Assembly: GCA_963845975.1 (NCBI GenBank)
Contig: CAWJUD010000001.1
Span: forward strand, 2,418,001-2,482,000
Reading direction: 5' to 3'
From: JBEKIK01 sp963845975
Lineage (GTDB): Bacteria; Planctomycetota; Planctomycetia; Pirellulales; Thermoguttaceae
Length of the DNA: 64,000 bases
The number at the start of each line of letters is the position of its first letter. The first letter of the stretch is position 1. Made by a program: the position numbers and the translations under genes. Below are positions 7,333-16,405 of the stretch, piece by piece. The notes below the pieces were generated by a model. That model did not search any database, had not been told where the DNA came from, and saw only the letters and a program-made list of their open reading frames with translations.

Positions 7333-9237
7333 TTACCTGCCCAGCACGACAATTGCCAGATCGGCGTTGAGGTTGGGATTGTCTTGGACTTGGACGTCGG
7401 CTTCGGTGTCCAGGGCGATTTGTTGGAGAATGTGGAAGCGGCGTTCGCGGCAGAACTCCTCGAAATCGGCGATGGATAGGAATCGGACGTTGGGCGTATC
7501 GTACCAGCGGAAGTTTTGCAGGGCGTGGCCGTGCGGGGCGCGGCCTTCTTCGCTCAATTGTCGGCGGTGGTTCTTGTAAGCGATGTTGGGAAAACTGACG
7601 ATGCTTCGCCGCCCGACGCGGAGCATGTCGGCCAGCACGCGCGGGGCGTCCATAACGGTTTGCAGGGTTTGCGAAAGCACGACGAAATCAAAATGCCCGT
7701 CGGCAAATGCCGGCAGCCCCTGGTTCAGGTCGGCCTGGACCACGTCCAGTCCGCGGCGGACGCAGGCCAAGATGGCTTGTTCGTCCAGTTCGATGCCCAT
7801 CACGCGGCAGGGGCCGCGTTCGCGGAGGCGGGCCAACAATCCGCCCGTGCCGCAACCCAGGTCGAGCACGCTGGAACCCGGCGGAATCAATTCCAAAATC
7901 ATGTTGTAATCCAAGCGGTGGTGATGGAAGATGCTTCTGGGGCCGTGGATCCGCTGCTCGCCTTCCCGCGGTGCGATGGTGGTCGCTGCCAAAGGGCTGC
8001 CCTCACCCTGGCCCTCTCCACGTGTGCTTCCCTCACCCTGGCCCTCTCCGGGCACCGACCGAAGGTTGGTCGGGAGAGGGGAGTTGACTTCCAGGTTGGC
8101 TAAAAACGCGGCCATCAATTCGCCGTATGTTTTCAGCTCGTTGGGCAATAAAAAGGCATCGTGGCCGCAATCGGTCCGCACGTTGCAATAGCTGACCGGT
8201 TTGTCATCGGCGATCAGGGCGTCGACCATTTGCTGCGTTTGAAAAGGAGGGAAAAGCCAATCGCTGGTAAAGCTCATCATCAACCAGCGGCAGGCGGCCG
8301 GCCGAAAGGCTTCGATCAACCGCTCTCTTGTGTTGCCCAGATCGAACAGATCGATGGCCGTTGTCAAGGTGATGTAGCTGTTCGCGTCAAAACGTTCGCC
8401 GAAGCGGTCGCCTTGATACGCCAGGTAGGAGCCGACGGAGAATTTGGTTTCGAATTGCGTTTGAATCTCGCGGGGAGCGAGCCTAAGGGCGTCGAATTTT
8501 TGCGTCATCGCTTCCAGCGAGAGATAGGTAATATGTCCCAGCATGCGAGCGATGGCCAAACCCACCACCGGGCTCTGCCCTTGATCGTAGTATTGCCCGT
8601 TGTGATAGGCGGGATCGCGGATGATGGCGTTGCGCCCGACCACGTCAAAGGCCATGGCCTGGCTGGTCAGGCGGGTCGACGTGCCGACGGCGATTGCCCC
8701 GGCCAGCCGATTGCCGTAGCGCGTGGCCCAAGTCAGGACCATATTTCCGCCCAGCGATGCGCCCACGGCCCCGCGCAGCCGACGGATTCCCAAATGATCG
8801 ATCACCAGGCGCTGGGCATCGACGATGTCGGCCACGGTAATCACGGGAAAATCGGCGGCATAGGGCCGGCCGGTTTCGGGATTGACGCTGTTCGGGCCGG
8901 TGGTGCCGCGGCAGCCGCCCAAGATGTTCGGACAGACAACGAAGTAACGATCGGTATCGATGGCTTTGCCCGGCCCGACAACTATATCCCACCAGCCCGG
9001 GTCGTCCGCGTCGTCGTGCCGGGCGACGTGCGAATCGCCGGAAAGGGCGTGGCAAATCAGCACCGCGTTGTCGCCCCGGGCGTTCAGCCGGCCGTAGGTC
9101 TCATAGGCCACGGTTACTTGCGGCAAACGCCCGCCTAGTTCCAGTTCCAGCGGTTCATCGAATGTCACATACTCGGCGTACTTTAGCGGCCGGGCATGAC
9201 GAGTACTATCGCTGCTTTCAAAAAGATCGGTATTCAT
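7333..9237 (-). CDS. metX: Homoserine O-acetyltransferase (MetX) fused to MetW-like methyltransferase fold
   Basis: 634 residues. Residues 1 to about 375 are an alpha/beta hydrolase acyltransferase of the MetX family: HALSGDSH, the nucleophile elbow GASLGGN, and the later Asp (SDWLFPP) and His (CGHDAFLL) of the triad. Residues from about 435 match MetW, with the SAM-type glycine loop VLDLGCGTGGLL and QTLQTVMDAP. metX and metW are separate adjacent genes in many proteobacteria; here they are one chain. The enzyme acylates homoserine for the MetY step encoded next door. The linker (about 385-430) is built from a dispersed repeat and reads GEGQGEGSTRGEGQGEGSP. The fusion is directly visible; MetW function is only inferred. 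Confidence 0.92.
   Translation of the reverse strand: MNTDLFESSDSTRHARPLKYAEYVTFDEPLELELGGRLPQVTVAYETYGRLNARGDNAVLICHALSGDSHVARHDDADDPGWWDIVVGPGKAIDTDRYFVVCPNILGGCRGTTGPNSVNPETGRPYAADFPVITVADIVDAQRLVIDHLGIRRLRGAVGASLGGNMVLTWATRYGNRLAGAIAVGTSTRLTSQAMAFDVVGRNAIIRDPAYHNGQYYDQGQSPVVGLAIARMLGHITYLSLEAMTQKFDALRLAPREIQTQFETKFSVGSYLAYQGDRFGERFDANSYITLTTAIDLFDLGNTRERLIEAFRPAACRWLMMSFTSDWLFPPFQTQQMVDALIADDKPVSYCNVRTDCGHDAFLLPNELKTYGELMAAFLANLEVNSPLPTNLRSVPGEGQGEGSTRGEGQGEGSPLAATTIAPREGEQRIHGPRSIFHHHRLDYNMILELIPPGSSVLDLGCGTGGLLARLRERGPCRVMGIELDEQAILACVRRGLDVVQADLNQGLPAFADGHFDFVVLSQTLQTVMDAPRVLADMLRVGRRSIVSFPNIAYKNHRRQLSEEGRAPHGHALQNFRWYDTPNVRFLSIADFEEFCRERRFHILQQIALDTEADVQVQDNPNLNADLAIVVLGR
7999..8085. 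repeat. CCCTCACCCTGGCCCTCTCC repeat encoding the MetX-MetW linker
   Basis: Two direct copies of CCCTCACCCTGGCCCTCTCC (7999-8019 and 8029-8049) are followed by a hairpin around CCGACCGAAGGTTGGTCGG. The same family is intergenic at 40625-40662 and again coding at 43681-43752. Confidence 0.75.
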
Positions 9238-9470
9238 TAAAGGTCAGAGATCCAGAAGTCAGGGGGATGAATGAATATGCATAAACCGCTAATCGTTTGA
9301 AACTATCGCCATCTACGATATACAATATACCATCTATTTCCCCTATCCCCTAGAGCGACCTAATAGCCGCAATCAAAGCGCGACCAATGGTCGCGGCTTT
9401 ACATTTTTAACAAACTAGCGTATTTGTTGTGCGATAACTCGCACGAATCTCAAACAAAGACGCCATCACC
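9238..9470. repeat. metY-metX intergenic gap with one hairpin
   Basis: The only structure seen is GCGACCAATGGTCGC followed by GGCTTTAC (about 9379-9402), a divergent member of the hairpin-plus-CTAAA family. No SAM riboswitch is recognisable. Confidence 0.45.
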
Positions 9471-10772
9471 TCACTGTTGCGACGCCTTCAGGGCTTGATC
9501 CAAATCGGCCTTGATATCCTCGATGTCTTCCAGGCCGACGCTGACGCGGACGTAATCGTCGGTTACGCCTGCGGCCTTGAGTTCACGCGGGGTTTGCTGG
9601 CTGTGGGTGGTGCTGGCGGGATGGATGACCAGGGTTTTGGCGTCGCCGACGTTAGCCAGATGCGAGGCCAGCTTTACCGACTCGATGAACTTCCGCGCGG
9701 CCGCGTGACCGCCTTTTACGCCGAACCCCAGAATCGCCCCGCAACCGCGGGGCAGATATTTTTTCGCCATTTTATAGTCCGGATGCGAGGGCAAGCCGGG
9801 ATAGTTCACCCAAGTGACCAGCGGATGCGACTCCAAGAATTTAGCGACGGCCAGAGCGTTTTCGCAGTGCCGCGGCATGCGCAAATGAAGTGTTTCCAAA
9901 CCTTGCAGGAACAGGAACGCATTAAAGGGGCTAAGTGCCCCGCCTAAATCGCGGAGCCAATGCGTTCGGCAAGTAATTATGTAGCACAACTGGCCTACCG
10001 CCTGGTGGAAAACCGTGCCGTGGTAGGACGGATCGGGTTCGGTGAATTGCGGCCATTTTTTCGGTTCCCGGGTCCAGTCGAATCGGCCGGAGTCGATAAT
10101 CGCCCCGCCGATGCTTGTGCCGTGACCGCCGATAAACTTGGTCAGGCTATATATGGCGATGTCGATGCCATAATCGAAGGGTTTAAAAAGTATCGGCGTG
10201 AGCACGGTGTTATCGCACACCACTGGCAGACCGTGCTCGTGGGCGGCGTCGGCAAGGGCCTGGTAGTCGAGCACGTCGTTTTTCGGATTGGCTATCGATT
10301 CAAGGTACACTGCCCGGGTATTGGGTTTAATTGCGCCGGCAACGTCTTTTGGATTTTTGGCATCGACAAAGGTCACGTCAATGCCCAGCCGTTTGAAGGT
10401 TTGGGCAAAAAGCGTGATCGTGCCGCCATAGAGCGCGGCCGCGGAAATGATGTGTCCCCCGGCATGGACCAGATTCCACAGGGCCACGGCAATCGCCTGC
10501 TGCCCGCTGGAAAGGGCCAAGGCTCCAATGCCGCCCTCCAGGGCAGCCAGACGTTGTTCCAACACGTCGGTGGTGGGATTCATCAGCCGGGTATAGATCC
10601 ATCCCATTTCCTTCAGGGCGAACAGGTTGGCGGCGTGTTCGGTGCTTTTGAACACGTAACTCGTCGTCTGGTGGATGGGCATGGCCCGGGAGCCCGTGTT
10701 TGGGTCGGGCTGTTGACCGGCGTGCAAGGCCTTTGTCCCCAAACCCAGTGATTGCATTTCTACAGGATCCAT
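9471..10772 (-). CDS. metY: O-acetylhomoserine sulfhydrylase (PLP)
   Basis: 433 residues, the length expected for MetY. It is a Cys/Met-metabolism PLP enzyme of fold type I, with SSGQQAIA for phosphate binding, VCDNT and the Schiff-base lysine in YSLTKFIGGHGTSIGG. The long YHGTVFHQAVG insert is typical of MetY rather than MetB. It converts O-acetylhomoserine and sulfide to homocysteine. It is 233 bases upstream of metX-metW on the same strand, giving the direct sulfhydrylation route. The first Met (10772) or the Met five residues later could be the start. Confidence 0.94.
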   Translation of the reverse strand: MDPVEMQSLGLGTKALHAGQQPDPNTGSRAMPIHQTTSYVFKSTEHAANLFALKEMGWIYTRLMNPTTDVLEQRLAALEGGIGALALSSGQQAIAVALWNLVHAGGHIISAAALYGGTITLFAQTFKRLGIDVTFVDAKNPKDVAGAIKPNTRAVYLESIANPKNDVLDYQALADAAHEHGLPVVCDNTVLTPILFKPFDYGIDIAIYSLTKFIGGHGTSIGGAIIDSGRFDWTREPKKWPQFTEPDPSYHGTVFHQAVGQLCYIITCRTHWLRDLGGALSPFNAFLFLQGLETLHLRMPRHCENALAVAKFLESHPLVTWVNYPGLPSHPDYKMAKKYLPRGCGAILGFGVKGGHAAARKFIESVKLASHLANVGDAKTLVIHPASTTHSQQTPRELKAAGVTDDYVRVSVGLEDIEDIKADLDQALKASQQ

Positions 10773-11185
10773 ATCGATCTCTCCTTGTTTTTTAGCTCAT
10801 TAACACAGCAAGTGTTTTTTCATTGTGCAAAACGATCTTAATAAACATGACCGAACTGTAAAGGCGGGAGTTTATAAGCTAGTGAGTTGATAATAATGGT
10901 GATGTTTTTATTATTATCTCGATTTGGGCAGCGAAATCAATACTGGAGGCCAGCTTTTTTATAGAATTATGGCTAATAATAATCCGGATTACTCAGAACC
11001 TAGGATTTTTACGCAGAGTGCAAAACACCAGCCCGAAGCGCAAGCGAAGGCAAGCCTTTTGCCATCCCTCGCTTGCGCTTCGGGCTAGTGTGAAATCCGG
11101 GATTATTGAAGGAATAATGTCGCAAAACCCCTTGGATCGGGCTCTGTCTTTTAGAGTCCGTAAGAACACGTTTTGAGAATGGTTC
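10773..11185. other. Intergenic region between divergent metY and ECF sigma gene
   Basis: About 410 bases without a supported gene. It must hold both divergent promoters. AT-rich near 10850-10990. A palindrome at 11029-11092 is annotated separately. I recognise no riboswitch. Confidence 0.5.
11029..11092. repeat. SLARSASEG-type palindrome
   Basis: CAGCCCGAAGCGCAAGCGAA pairs with CTCGCTTGCGCTTCGGGCTA some 15 bases further on. Read through, this repeat gives peptides such as LARSASEG. A single related arm, CAGCCCGAAGCGCTAGCGAG, lies near 55578. Confidence 0.7.
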
Positions 11186-11686
11186 ATGCCGTCAACGGAA
11201 GAACTGGTGAAATCAGCCCAAGCCGGCGGAACCGCCGCGTTTGCGGAACTCGTGCGCCGCTACGAGCGTGCCGCAATCGTCACGGCATACTCGGTGCTTG
11301 GCGACTTTCACTCGGCACAAGACGCGGCCCAAGAGGCGTTTGTTATCGCCTACCAAAAACTCAGCGGGCTTCGTGATGCGGCTTCGTTCGGTCCTTGGCT
11401 GCTACGGATCGCCCGGCATCGGGCCTTGAGTCTTAAGCGCGGACAAAAAGCCGAACCGGCGGGCATGGATTGCATCGAGATAACCGGGACACGAGCCGGC
11501 GACTGGATGCAGCCTTACCGGGAAGTCGCGCGACAGATTGCCAGACTGCCTGAACACGAACGGATTGTTACGGTCATGCGGTACGTGGACGGCCTCAGCA
11601 TAAATGAAATCGCAGAAGCCACCGGGCGGCCCGTGGGAACGATCACAAAGCAGATTTCGCGTGCGATCGAGCGGTTGCGGAATTGA
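11186..11686 (+). CDS. ECF-type sigma-70 factor
   Basis: A 166-residue sigma factor with region 2 (YERAAIVTAYSVLGDFHSAQDAAQEAFVIAYQKL) and region 4 (LPEHERIVTVMRYVDGLSINEIAEATGRPVGTITKQISRAIERL), quoted by position 27-60 and 118-163. The motif DAAQEAF is the ECF region-2 hallmark. It overlaps or abuts the next gene, which encodes a single-pass membrane protein, so the two probably form a sigma/regulator pair. Targets are unknown. Confidence 0.9.
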   Translation: MPSTEELVKSAQAGGTAAFAELVRRYERAAIVTAYSVLGDFHSAQDAAQEAFVIAYQKLSGLRDAASFGPWLLRIARHRALSLKRGQKAEPAGMDCIEITGTRAGDWMQPYREVARQIARLPEHERIVTVMRYVDGLSINEIAEATGRPVGTITKQISRAIERLRN

Positions 11687-11703
11687 TTAGTGGAGGTGCG
11701 ATC

Positions 11704-13392
11704 ATGAAATCCAAAGAAGAAATTAAAACACTGTTGGAAGATTTTGGCAAAGCGTGGCCGGAGGACAGTTCAGTTGTTAAAGGCGTTATGCGAAAGATCG
11801 AATCCACACCAGCCCGCCCAAACTTGTCCAATCGAAGGAGGATTGCAATGAAGTCGCTAATTGGAATCGCCGCATGCCTGGTCCTGGGTACCATAATGTG
11901 GCTTGTTCCGTTTTTTTCGCTCACGCCCGCCGTGACACTTGCCCAGGTCCAAGCGGCAATCGCCAAGCAGAAGTGGATGCACGTGAAATATGATAATGGC
12001 AAAGAATCCTGGACGACTCTGGATGCCGAGAAAGTATATATAAAAAACTCTAATGGAAGTATTGAATTTGTCGATAGGTCGAAGAATCTCTATATGTCTT
12101 ATTCGCCGGAGTTTGGCATTATCGATAAAATACAACAAGAGGATGAATCACAGAAGTGGACGCCCGAAACACCCGCCGAGATTGTGGGATTCGACATGGA
12201 CATGCCCGAAGGAGAGGCAACAGCAAAACAAAAGGAAAACCCCAGGTATGGTGAACGTCATAATGATAGGATGAATGGCCGTCAGAGGGTCCGATTCGAT
12301 CAATACTACAGGGACGCACTAGGGCAATACCTGTTGGTCAGACAGTTGTGGGTCGACCCGCAGACATACCTGCCAGTCCGCATTAAGTCTTTAGTCAGGG
12401 CGGAGCAAAACAATCGACAGGAACTCAAATATGCCATCGGCGAGTATAATTTTCCGGCACAAGGCCCGGAAAGCATTTACGATCTTGGTATATCTCGCGA
12501 AGTGCCCGTTACTCAAGAGAATCGGAAAAAACCCGAGGACGTATCCAAAGTTATCGATTTGATTAGACAGGCCCGCGAACGGTTTACCGTGAGTTATCGA
12601 CTCATAGTTTGGCCCAATGACAACTCCGAGATTGATGTAATATATCAGAACGGCGCACCGGCATATAAACAATCGCATGACGATTGGAACGGGGTTCATT
12701 TTCGCCGCGATCGTTATTTCAACCTGGAAGAGAAATATCCGCGATATCATTTATCCATGCCCGCAACCGCCGACCAGGTGTCGGAGTGGACGCGAACCCA
12801 AACTCCAGTTGAAATTTACATGTTGGATGGAAAACGTTATTTCGAAAAACATGGACCATTTTCAACTCCATTTTACAAAGAATCCAATAATAGACAGACA
12901 CGGTTAAGTGTTAAAATGCTGCTGCGAGATGGATTACCCTCACCCCCGGATACGCCTATCCAAAACCATTGGCCTTTGACAAATCTTGCAGGGGGATCTT
13001 TTATATTCCAGGAAGAAGGTGAAAACACGATGCCGGGCGCGATCGTGATTCGTCATATATTTGGCAATATCAGGTATGACTATTATCTTGATACGGCCCG
13101 GGACTACATTTGTATAAAATGGGTTTGGTGGAAAAAGAAGTCCGATAAGTGGGATAAAGATGGAGAAGAGATGTTACTTGATCTGAAGCAATTGTCCGAA
13201 GGCCAATGGTACGCTACTAAAAAGTACATGAAAAGTTATGGAAGCTCAGAGCGAAAAACCTCTCCGTATGAAAAAACTTGGAACCTGGATTTCAAAATTC
13301 TCGAAGAAAAAGAATTCCCGCCCGACATATTCAACGGCGAAAAGATATTGGAAGACGCCAAACGGGAGGGCGCGGTTATCGAGACGTACTGA
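11704..13392 (+). CDS. Single-pass membrane protein, putative regulator of the adjacent ECF sigma factor
   Basis: 562 residues from ATG 11704, chosen over an upstream TTG because GGAGGT sits six bases before it. A short charged N-terminal part (1-49) precedes one membrane segment (about 50-71) and a large extracytoplasmic part, with LAQVQAAIAKQKWMHVKY just after the membrane. No zinc-finger HxxxCxxC is present, so it is not a classic ZAS anti-sigma factor. Size, topology and coupling to the sigma gene are typical of planctomycetal sigma-associated membrane proteins. Sigma inhibition is inferred only. Confidence 0.65.
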   Translation: MKSKEEIKTLLEDFGKAWPEDSSVVKGVMRKIESTPARPNLSNRRRIAMKSLIGIAACLVLGTIMWLVPFFSLTPAVTLAQVQAAIAKQKWMHVKYDNGKESWTTLDAEKVYIKNSNGSIEFVDRSKNLYMSYSPEFGIIDKIQQEDESQKWTPETPAEIVGFDMDMPEGEATAKQKENPRYGERHNDRMNGRQRVRFDQYYRDALGQYLLVRQLWVDPQTYLPVRIKSLVRAEQNNRQELKYAIGEYNFPAQGPESIYDLGISREVPVTQENRKKPEDVSKVIDLIRQARERFTVSYRLIVWPNDNSEIDVIYQNGAPAYKQSHDDWNGVHFRRDRYFNLEEKYPRYHLSMPATADQVSEWTRTQTPVEIYMLDGKRYFEKHGPFSTPFYKESNNRQTRLSVKMLLRDGLPSPPDTPIQNHWPLTNLAGGSFIFQEEGENTMPGAIVIRHIFGNIRYDYYLDTARDYICIKWVWWKKKSDKWDKDGEEMLLDLKQLSEGQWYATKKYMKSYGSSERKTSPYEKTWNLDFKILEEKEFPPDIFNGEKILEDAKREGAVIETY

Positions 13393-13396
13393 AAGC

Positions 13397-13498
13397 ACCG
13401 GGAGCAAGCTCCCCGGCTAAACGAATTCACAATTTCCAGCCAACATGGCGGCATAATGCCGCAATCAAAACCCCCGGTGTAATCACCGGGGGCTAAAT
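13397..13498. repeat. Three hairpins of the CTAAA family
   Basis: ACCGGGAGCAAGCTCCCCGG followed by CTAAACG (13397-13423); GCGGCATAATGCCGC (13449-13463); CCCCCGGTGTAATCACCGGG then GGCTAAAT (13471-13498). They lie between the converging genes ending at 13392 and 13513 and could act as a bidirectional terminator. Confidence 0.65.
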
Positions 13499-13512
13499 AC
13501 AAAACATGACGC

Positions 13513-14662
13513 TTAATCTTCCATATTCTGATTTATGTGCAGCACTTTGGCCGGGGGGAAGCCGTTGAAATAGGTCGACGAGGCGTGGCTGTAGGCGCCG
13601 ATGTTTTCGCTGTAGACCAGATCGCCGAGTTTCAGGTCGGGCAGCTCCTCGGCCAGGGAGATGGTGTCCAGGGCGTCGCAGGTCGGGCCGAATACGGCGG
13701 AGATTTGCTTCGATCCGTTTTTGAAGGCCTTGATGCCGTACTGGCAATGGTCGAATATGACGCCGGAAAACGTGTGGTATACGCCGTCGTCGATATAGTA
13801 GCAGCGCTTGCCGTCGCGCTCGGCCTTGCCGATGATCTTGGCCACCAGCGTGGCGGCGGTGGCCACGAGGAACCGGCCGGGCTCGGCCAGGATTTCGATA
13901 TTCTTCGGGAATAGTCGCTTGAGTTCGGAATTGATGCGTTTGGCCAGTTTCCCAAAGGGCTCCACGCCACTGTTATACCGGGCAGGAAAGCCTCCGCCGA
14001 TATCCAGCAGTTTCAGGTTGTAGCCGCGCTGCTTGGGCTTCTTCAAAAATACCGGCCGCCAGGTTCAGGGCCTGCACGTAGTTTTCGAAGTTGGTGGTTT
14101 GGCTGCCGACGTGGAAACTGAGCCCTTCGACGATCAGGCCGGCACGATGGGCGGTTTCGATGAGTTCCACGGCCTCGCCTGAGGAGGCACCGAACTTCGA
14201 GGACAGTTCGACCATGGCCCCGGTGTTGGGCACGCGGATCCGCAAGGCCAGACCGGCATGCGGGGCGTATTTGCGGATTTTCTCGATCTCCTCGAAATTG
14301 TCGTAGGTCACCAGGGGCTTATAAGTATCAAGCTCGGTAAGGGTTTCGTTGGCCTTGATCGGATTGGCGTAGATGATCTTGTCCCAGATGAAATCCTGGC
14401 GCTGGCGGGCGGGCAGGTCTTTAATGTTCTCGTAAACAATCAGGAATTCGGGCATGGAGGCCACGTCGAAACTCGCCCCGGCCTGGAACAGGGTTCGCAC
14501 AATGGCCGGGTCGGGATTGGCCTTCACGGCGTAATACGCCTGCACCCGGGGTAAATGCCGCTTGAACTCGGCGTAGTTTTTCCTCAGCGCCGCGTGATCG
14601 ACCACGAACAGCGGAGTGCCGTGCTCCTGGGCAAGTTTTTTAAGCGTGTTTTTGGTGACCAT
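13513..14662 (-). CDS. Type III PLP ornithine/diamino acid decarboxylase (one frame break)
   Basis: Fold-III decarboxylase of about 383 residues when repaired. The N-terminal barrel has YYAVKANPDP with the PLP lysine, then HVGSQ. After the break come GGGFP, the phosphate-binding EPGRFLV, the catalytic GPTCDALD and YSENIGAYSHA. The break is one extra base in a GGG run (14035-14037). Removing it restores EEAKQRGYNLKLLDIGGGFP. The enzyme most likely makes putrescine from ornithine. Its partner, homospermidine synthase, lies 125 bases upstream on the same strand, so the two form a polyamine unit. Lysine or arginine specificity cannot be excluded. Confidence 0.85.
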
Positions 14663-14698
14663 TTTCAGGGTTCAGGGTTCAGACAACAATCAATAATT

Positions 14699-14765
14699 GT
14701 TTAGCCCCGGCACTTGCGCCGGGTAGAAGGAATGTGGATCGCGAAACCGCAAGCGGTTTTTATCG
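14699..14765. repeat. CTAAA-family hairpin plus AAACCGC hairpin
   Basis: GTTTAGCCCCGGCACTTGCG begins a hairpin closing at CCGGG (14699-14723). GAAACCGCAAGCGGTTTTTA follows at about 14741-14762. A short GGTTCAGGGTTCAG array precedes it at 14667. Confidence 0.6.
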
Positions 14766-14787
14766 GCACTCGGCATTCCGCGTTTAT

Positions 14788-16245
14788 TCAATTATTTCCA
14801 TCCACCAAAAAGTTTTTGAACTGCCAGGGATCGTTCCAATCGAGATCGGGTTGGTTAAAGCCTTCGAAGGCGTTGGCATGGTATTTAAGCGGCGTCCAAT
14901 CCGATGGGATCGAGAGCGACTGGCCCAGGTACGGATTGGCTATATTTAGCACGAAATCGTGGGGCAGATCGTCGGGCACGCACACGCCGCGGCGGGGATT
15001 TTGCATCATCCACATGGCCGCCGCCACTGCCGAAATGGCCACCTGCATGGTCGTGGCGTTCTGGTGCGGGACCAGGCGCCGCGACTCTTCGATGCTCAGG
15101 ATGCTGCCCGTCCACCAGGAATTATACGCATGGCCCATCAGCAATGCGCCCAAGATGTCGGCGCCTTCGGTTATTTCATCGGTCATGATCCGCAGATTCG
15201 GCTGCAACTGGTATCCATATCCGCGGAGCTCGTTGAGCGAGGCAATTGCGCAGTCGCAAGGGCAATAGGCGTAATGGACCGTGGGCCGGTACACCGGACG
15301 GCCGTCCTGCCAAACCGTGAGCTTGTCGGAAATGGTAAAAGCCTCGCCGTGGCGGACGACCATGCCCAGGATGCGATAATCGGGCACCCAGGATTGGACC
15401 CAAGTGTTGATGCCCATTCGGGCCAGGCAGATTTGATTGCGGGGGCCTTCGGCGTGTTCATGGGCCAGCGGCGGGAGTTGTTTTTCATGGGTGCCCCAGC
15501 CCATTTCGGCCGTGGTGGTTCCTTCCTCGCGGAAGCCTTCGATGCTCCAGGTATTGACGAACTCGTCGACCTGCTTGGGGCGGTCGGCGATTTGGGTATC
15601 GCGCTCGCTGCAATGTATGACTTTGACGCCCAGTTTCATTGCCAGGCGGTTGAAGGCGCGGTCGGCGATGAGTTGGGCAATTTCCTCGGCCTCGTGTCCG
15701 GCGACTTTTTTATCATCCAGCAGGCGGCGGCCGACGTCGATCAGCCCCTGCCTGGTCCAATGGGAGATCAGGCCCGGATTCGCCCCGTGTTCGAGGACCG
15801 CCGTGGGCCCGGGTTCGGACCATCCGGCGGTCATTCGCCGAACGTTCATGTGCCGCCAATATAGTGTGCGCGTGGCGGGAGGCTTGTGATCGCCGCCGTC
15901 GTAGGGATCCCAGACCTCGACCGAGGTGTTTACGTACAGAATTCCGCGGTCGTGGCACCATTGCAGGATTTCCAAGCAGTCGATGTTCCAGGCCAGGTCG
16001 ATAATCAGGTCGCCTGCCGAAACGTATTTTTCCAGCTCCTCGGAGAGATTTTCCGGAGTGATCCGCCGGCGGACCCAATGCACGCCCTGGGCGGTCCAGG
16101 GTTTTAGAACTTCGGCGCGGTCCTCGAAATCCATGACCGAGATATTGGCCGGCCGTGTGCGGACGTGTTTGACAAAAATCGGCAACGCGCACTGTGCCAC
16201 CGCGCCGTAGCCCAAAAACAAAACGCGTTTGGGAAAGTCGAGCAT
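14788..16245 (-). CDS. hss: Homospermidine synthase
   Basis: 485 residues from ATG 16245. The longer frame upstream runs through a repeat and is not credible. The start leads straight into the NAD-binding VLFLGYGAVAQCALP. Other family stretches are SVEVWDPYDGG, EHGANPGLISHWTRQ and MGWGTHEKQLPP. It condenses putrescine (aminobutyl transfer, NAD-dependent) to homospermidine. Together with the neighbouring decarboxylase it gives a route that needs no decarboxylated SAM. Confidence 0.93.
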   Translation of the reverse strand: MLDFPKRVLFLGYGAVAQCALPIFVKHVRTRPANISVMDFEDRAEVLKPWTAQGVHWVRRRITPENLSEELEKYVSAGDLIIDLAWNIDCLEILQWCHDRGILYVNTSVEVWDPYDGGDHKPPATRTLYWRHMNVRRMTAGWSEPGPTAVLEHGANPGLISHWTRQGLIDVGRRLLDDKKVAGHEAEEIAQLIADRAFNRLAMKLGVKVIHCSERDTQIADRPKQVDEFVNTWSIEGFREEGTTTAEMGWGTHEKQLPPLAHEHAEGPRNQICLARMGINTWVQSWVPDYRILGMVVRHGEAFTISDKLTVWQDGRPVYRPTVHYAYCPCDCAIASLNELRGYGYQLQPNLRIMTDEITEGADILGALLMGHAYNSWWTGSILSIEESRRLVPHQNATTMQVAISAVAAAMWMMQNPRRGVCVPDDLPHDFVLNIANPYLGQSLSIPSDWTPLKYHANAFEGFNQPDLDWNDPWQFKNFLVDGNN

Positions 16246-16280
16246 GTTAATTATTATATTGTAAACAATGCAATTAAACT

Positions 16281-16403
16281 GTTTAGCCCGGGCACTTGTG
16301 CCCGGAGATTCCGCCTTTGCACCGGCCGCGGCCATGCCGACCAACGCGACCATGCTTCGCATGGTGCCCCGTCGGTGCCCGATGGCGCCCACCGGGCTAA
16401 ACG
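16281..16403. repeat. Long CTAAA-family repeat pair
   Basis: GTTTAGCCCGGGCACTTGTG opens a hairpin closing at CCCGG (16281-16305). An opposite end, CCGGGCTAAACG, lies at 16392-16403. The outer ends are inverted copies, so the whole 123 bases looks like one composite element. Confidence 0.65.
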
Positions 16404-16405
16404 TT

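Noticed and set aside
7707..8191. Several forward frames of 80-130 residues across the metX-metW linker
   Set aside because: They are the opposite strand of the linker repeat and of conserved MetX/MetW sequence.
10773..11185. SAM riboswitch upstream of metY
   Set aside because: No conserved SAM-I type core can be recognised by eye; a covariance search would be decisive.
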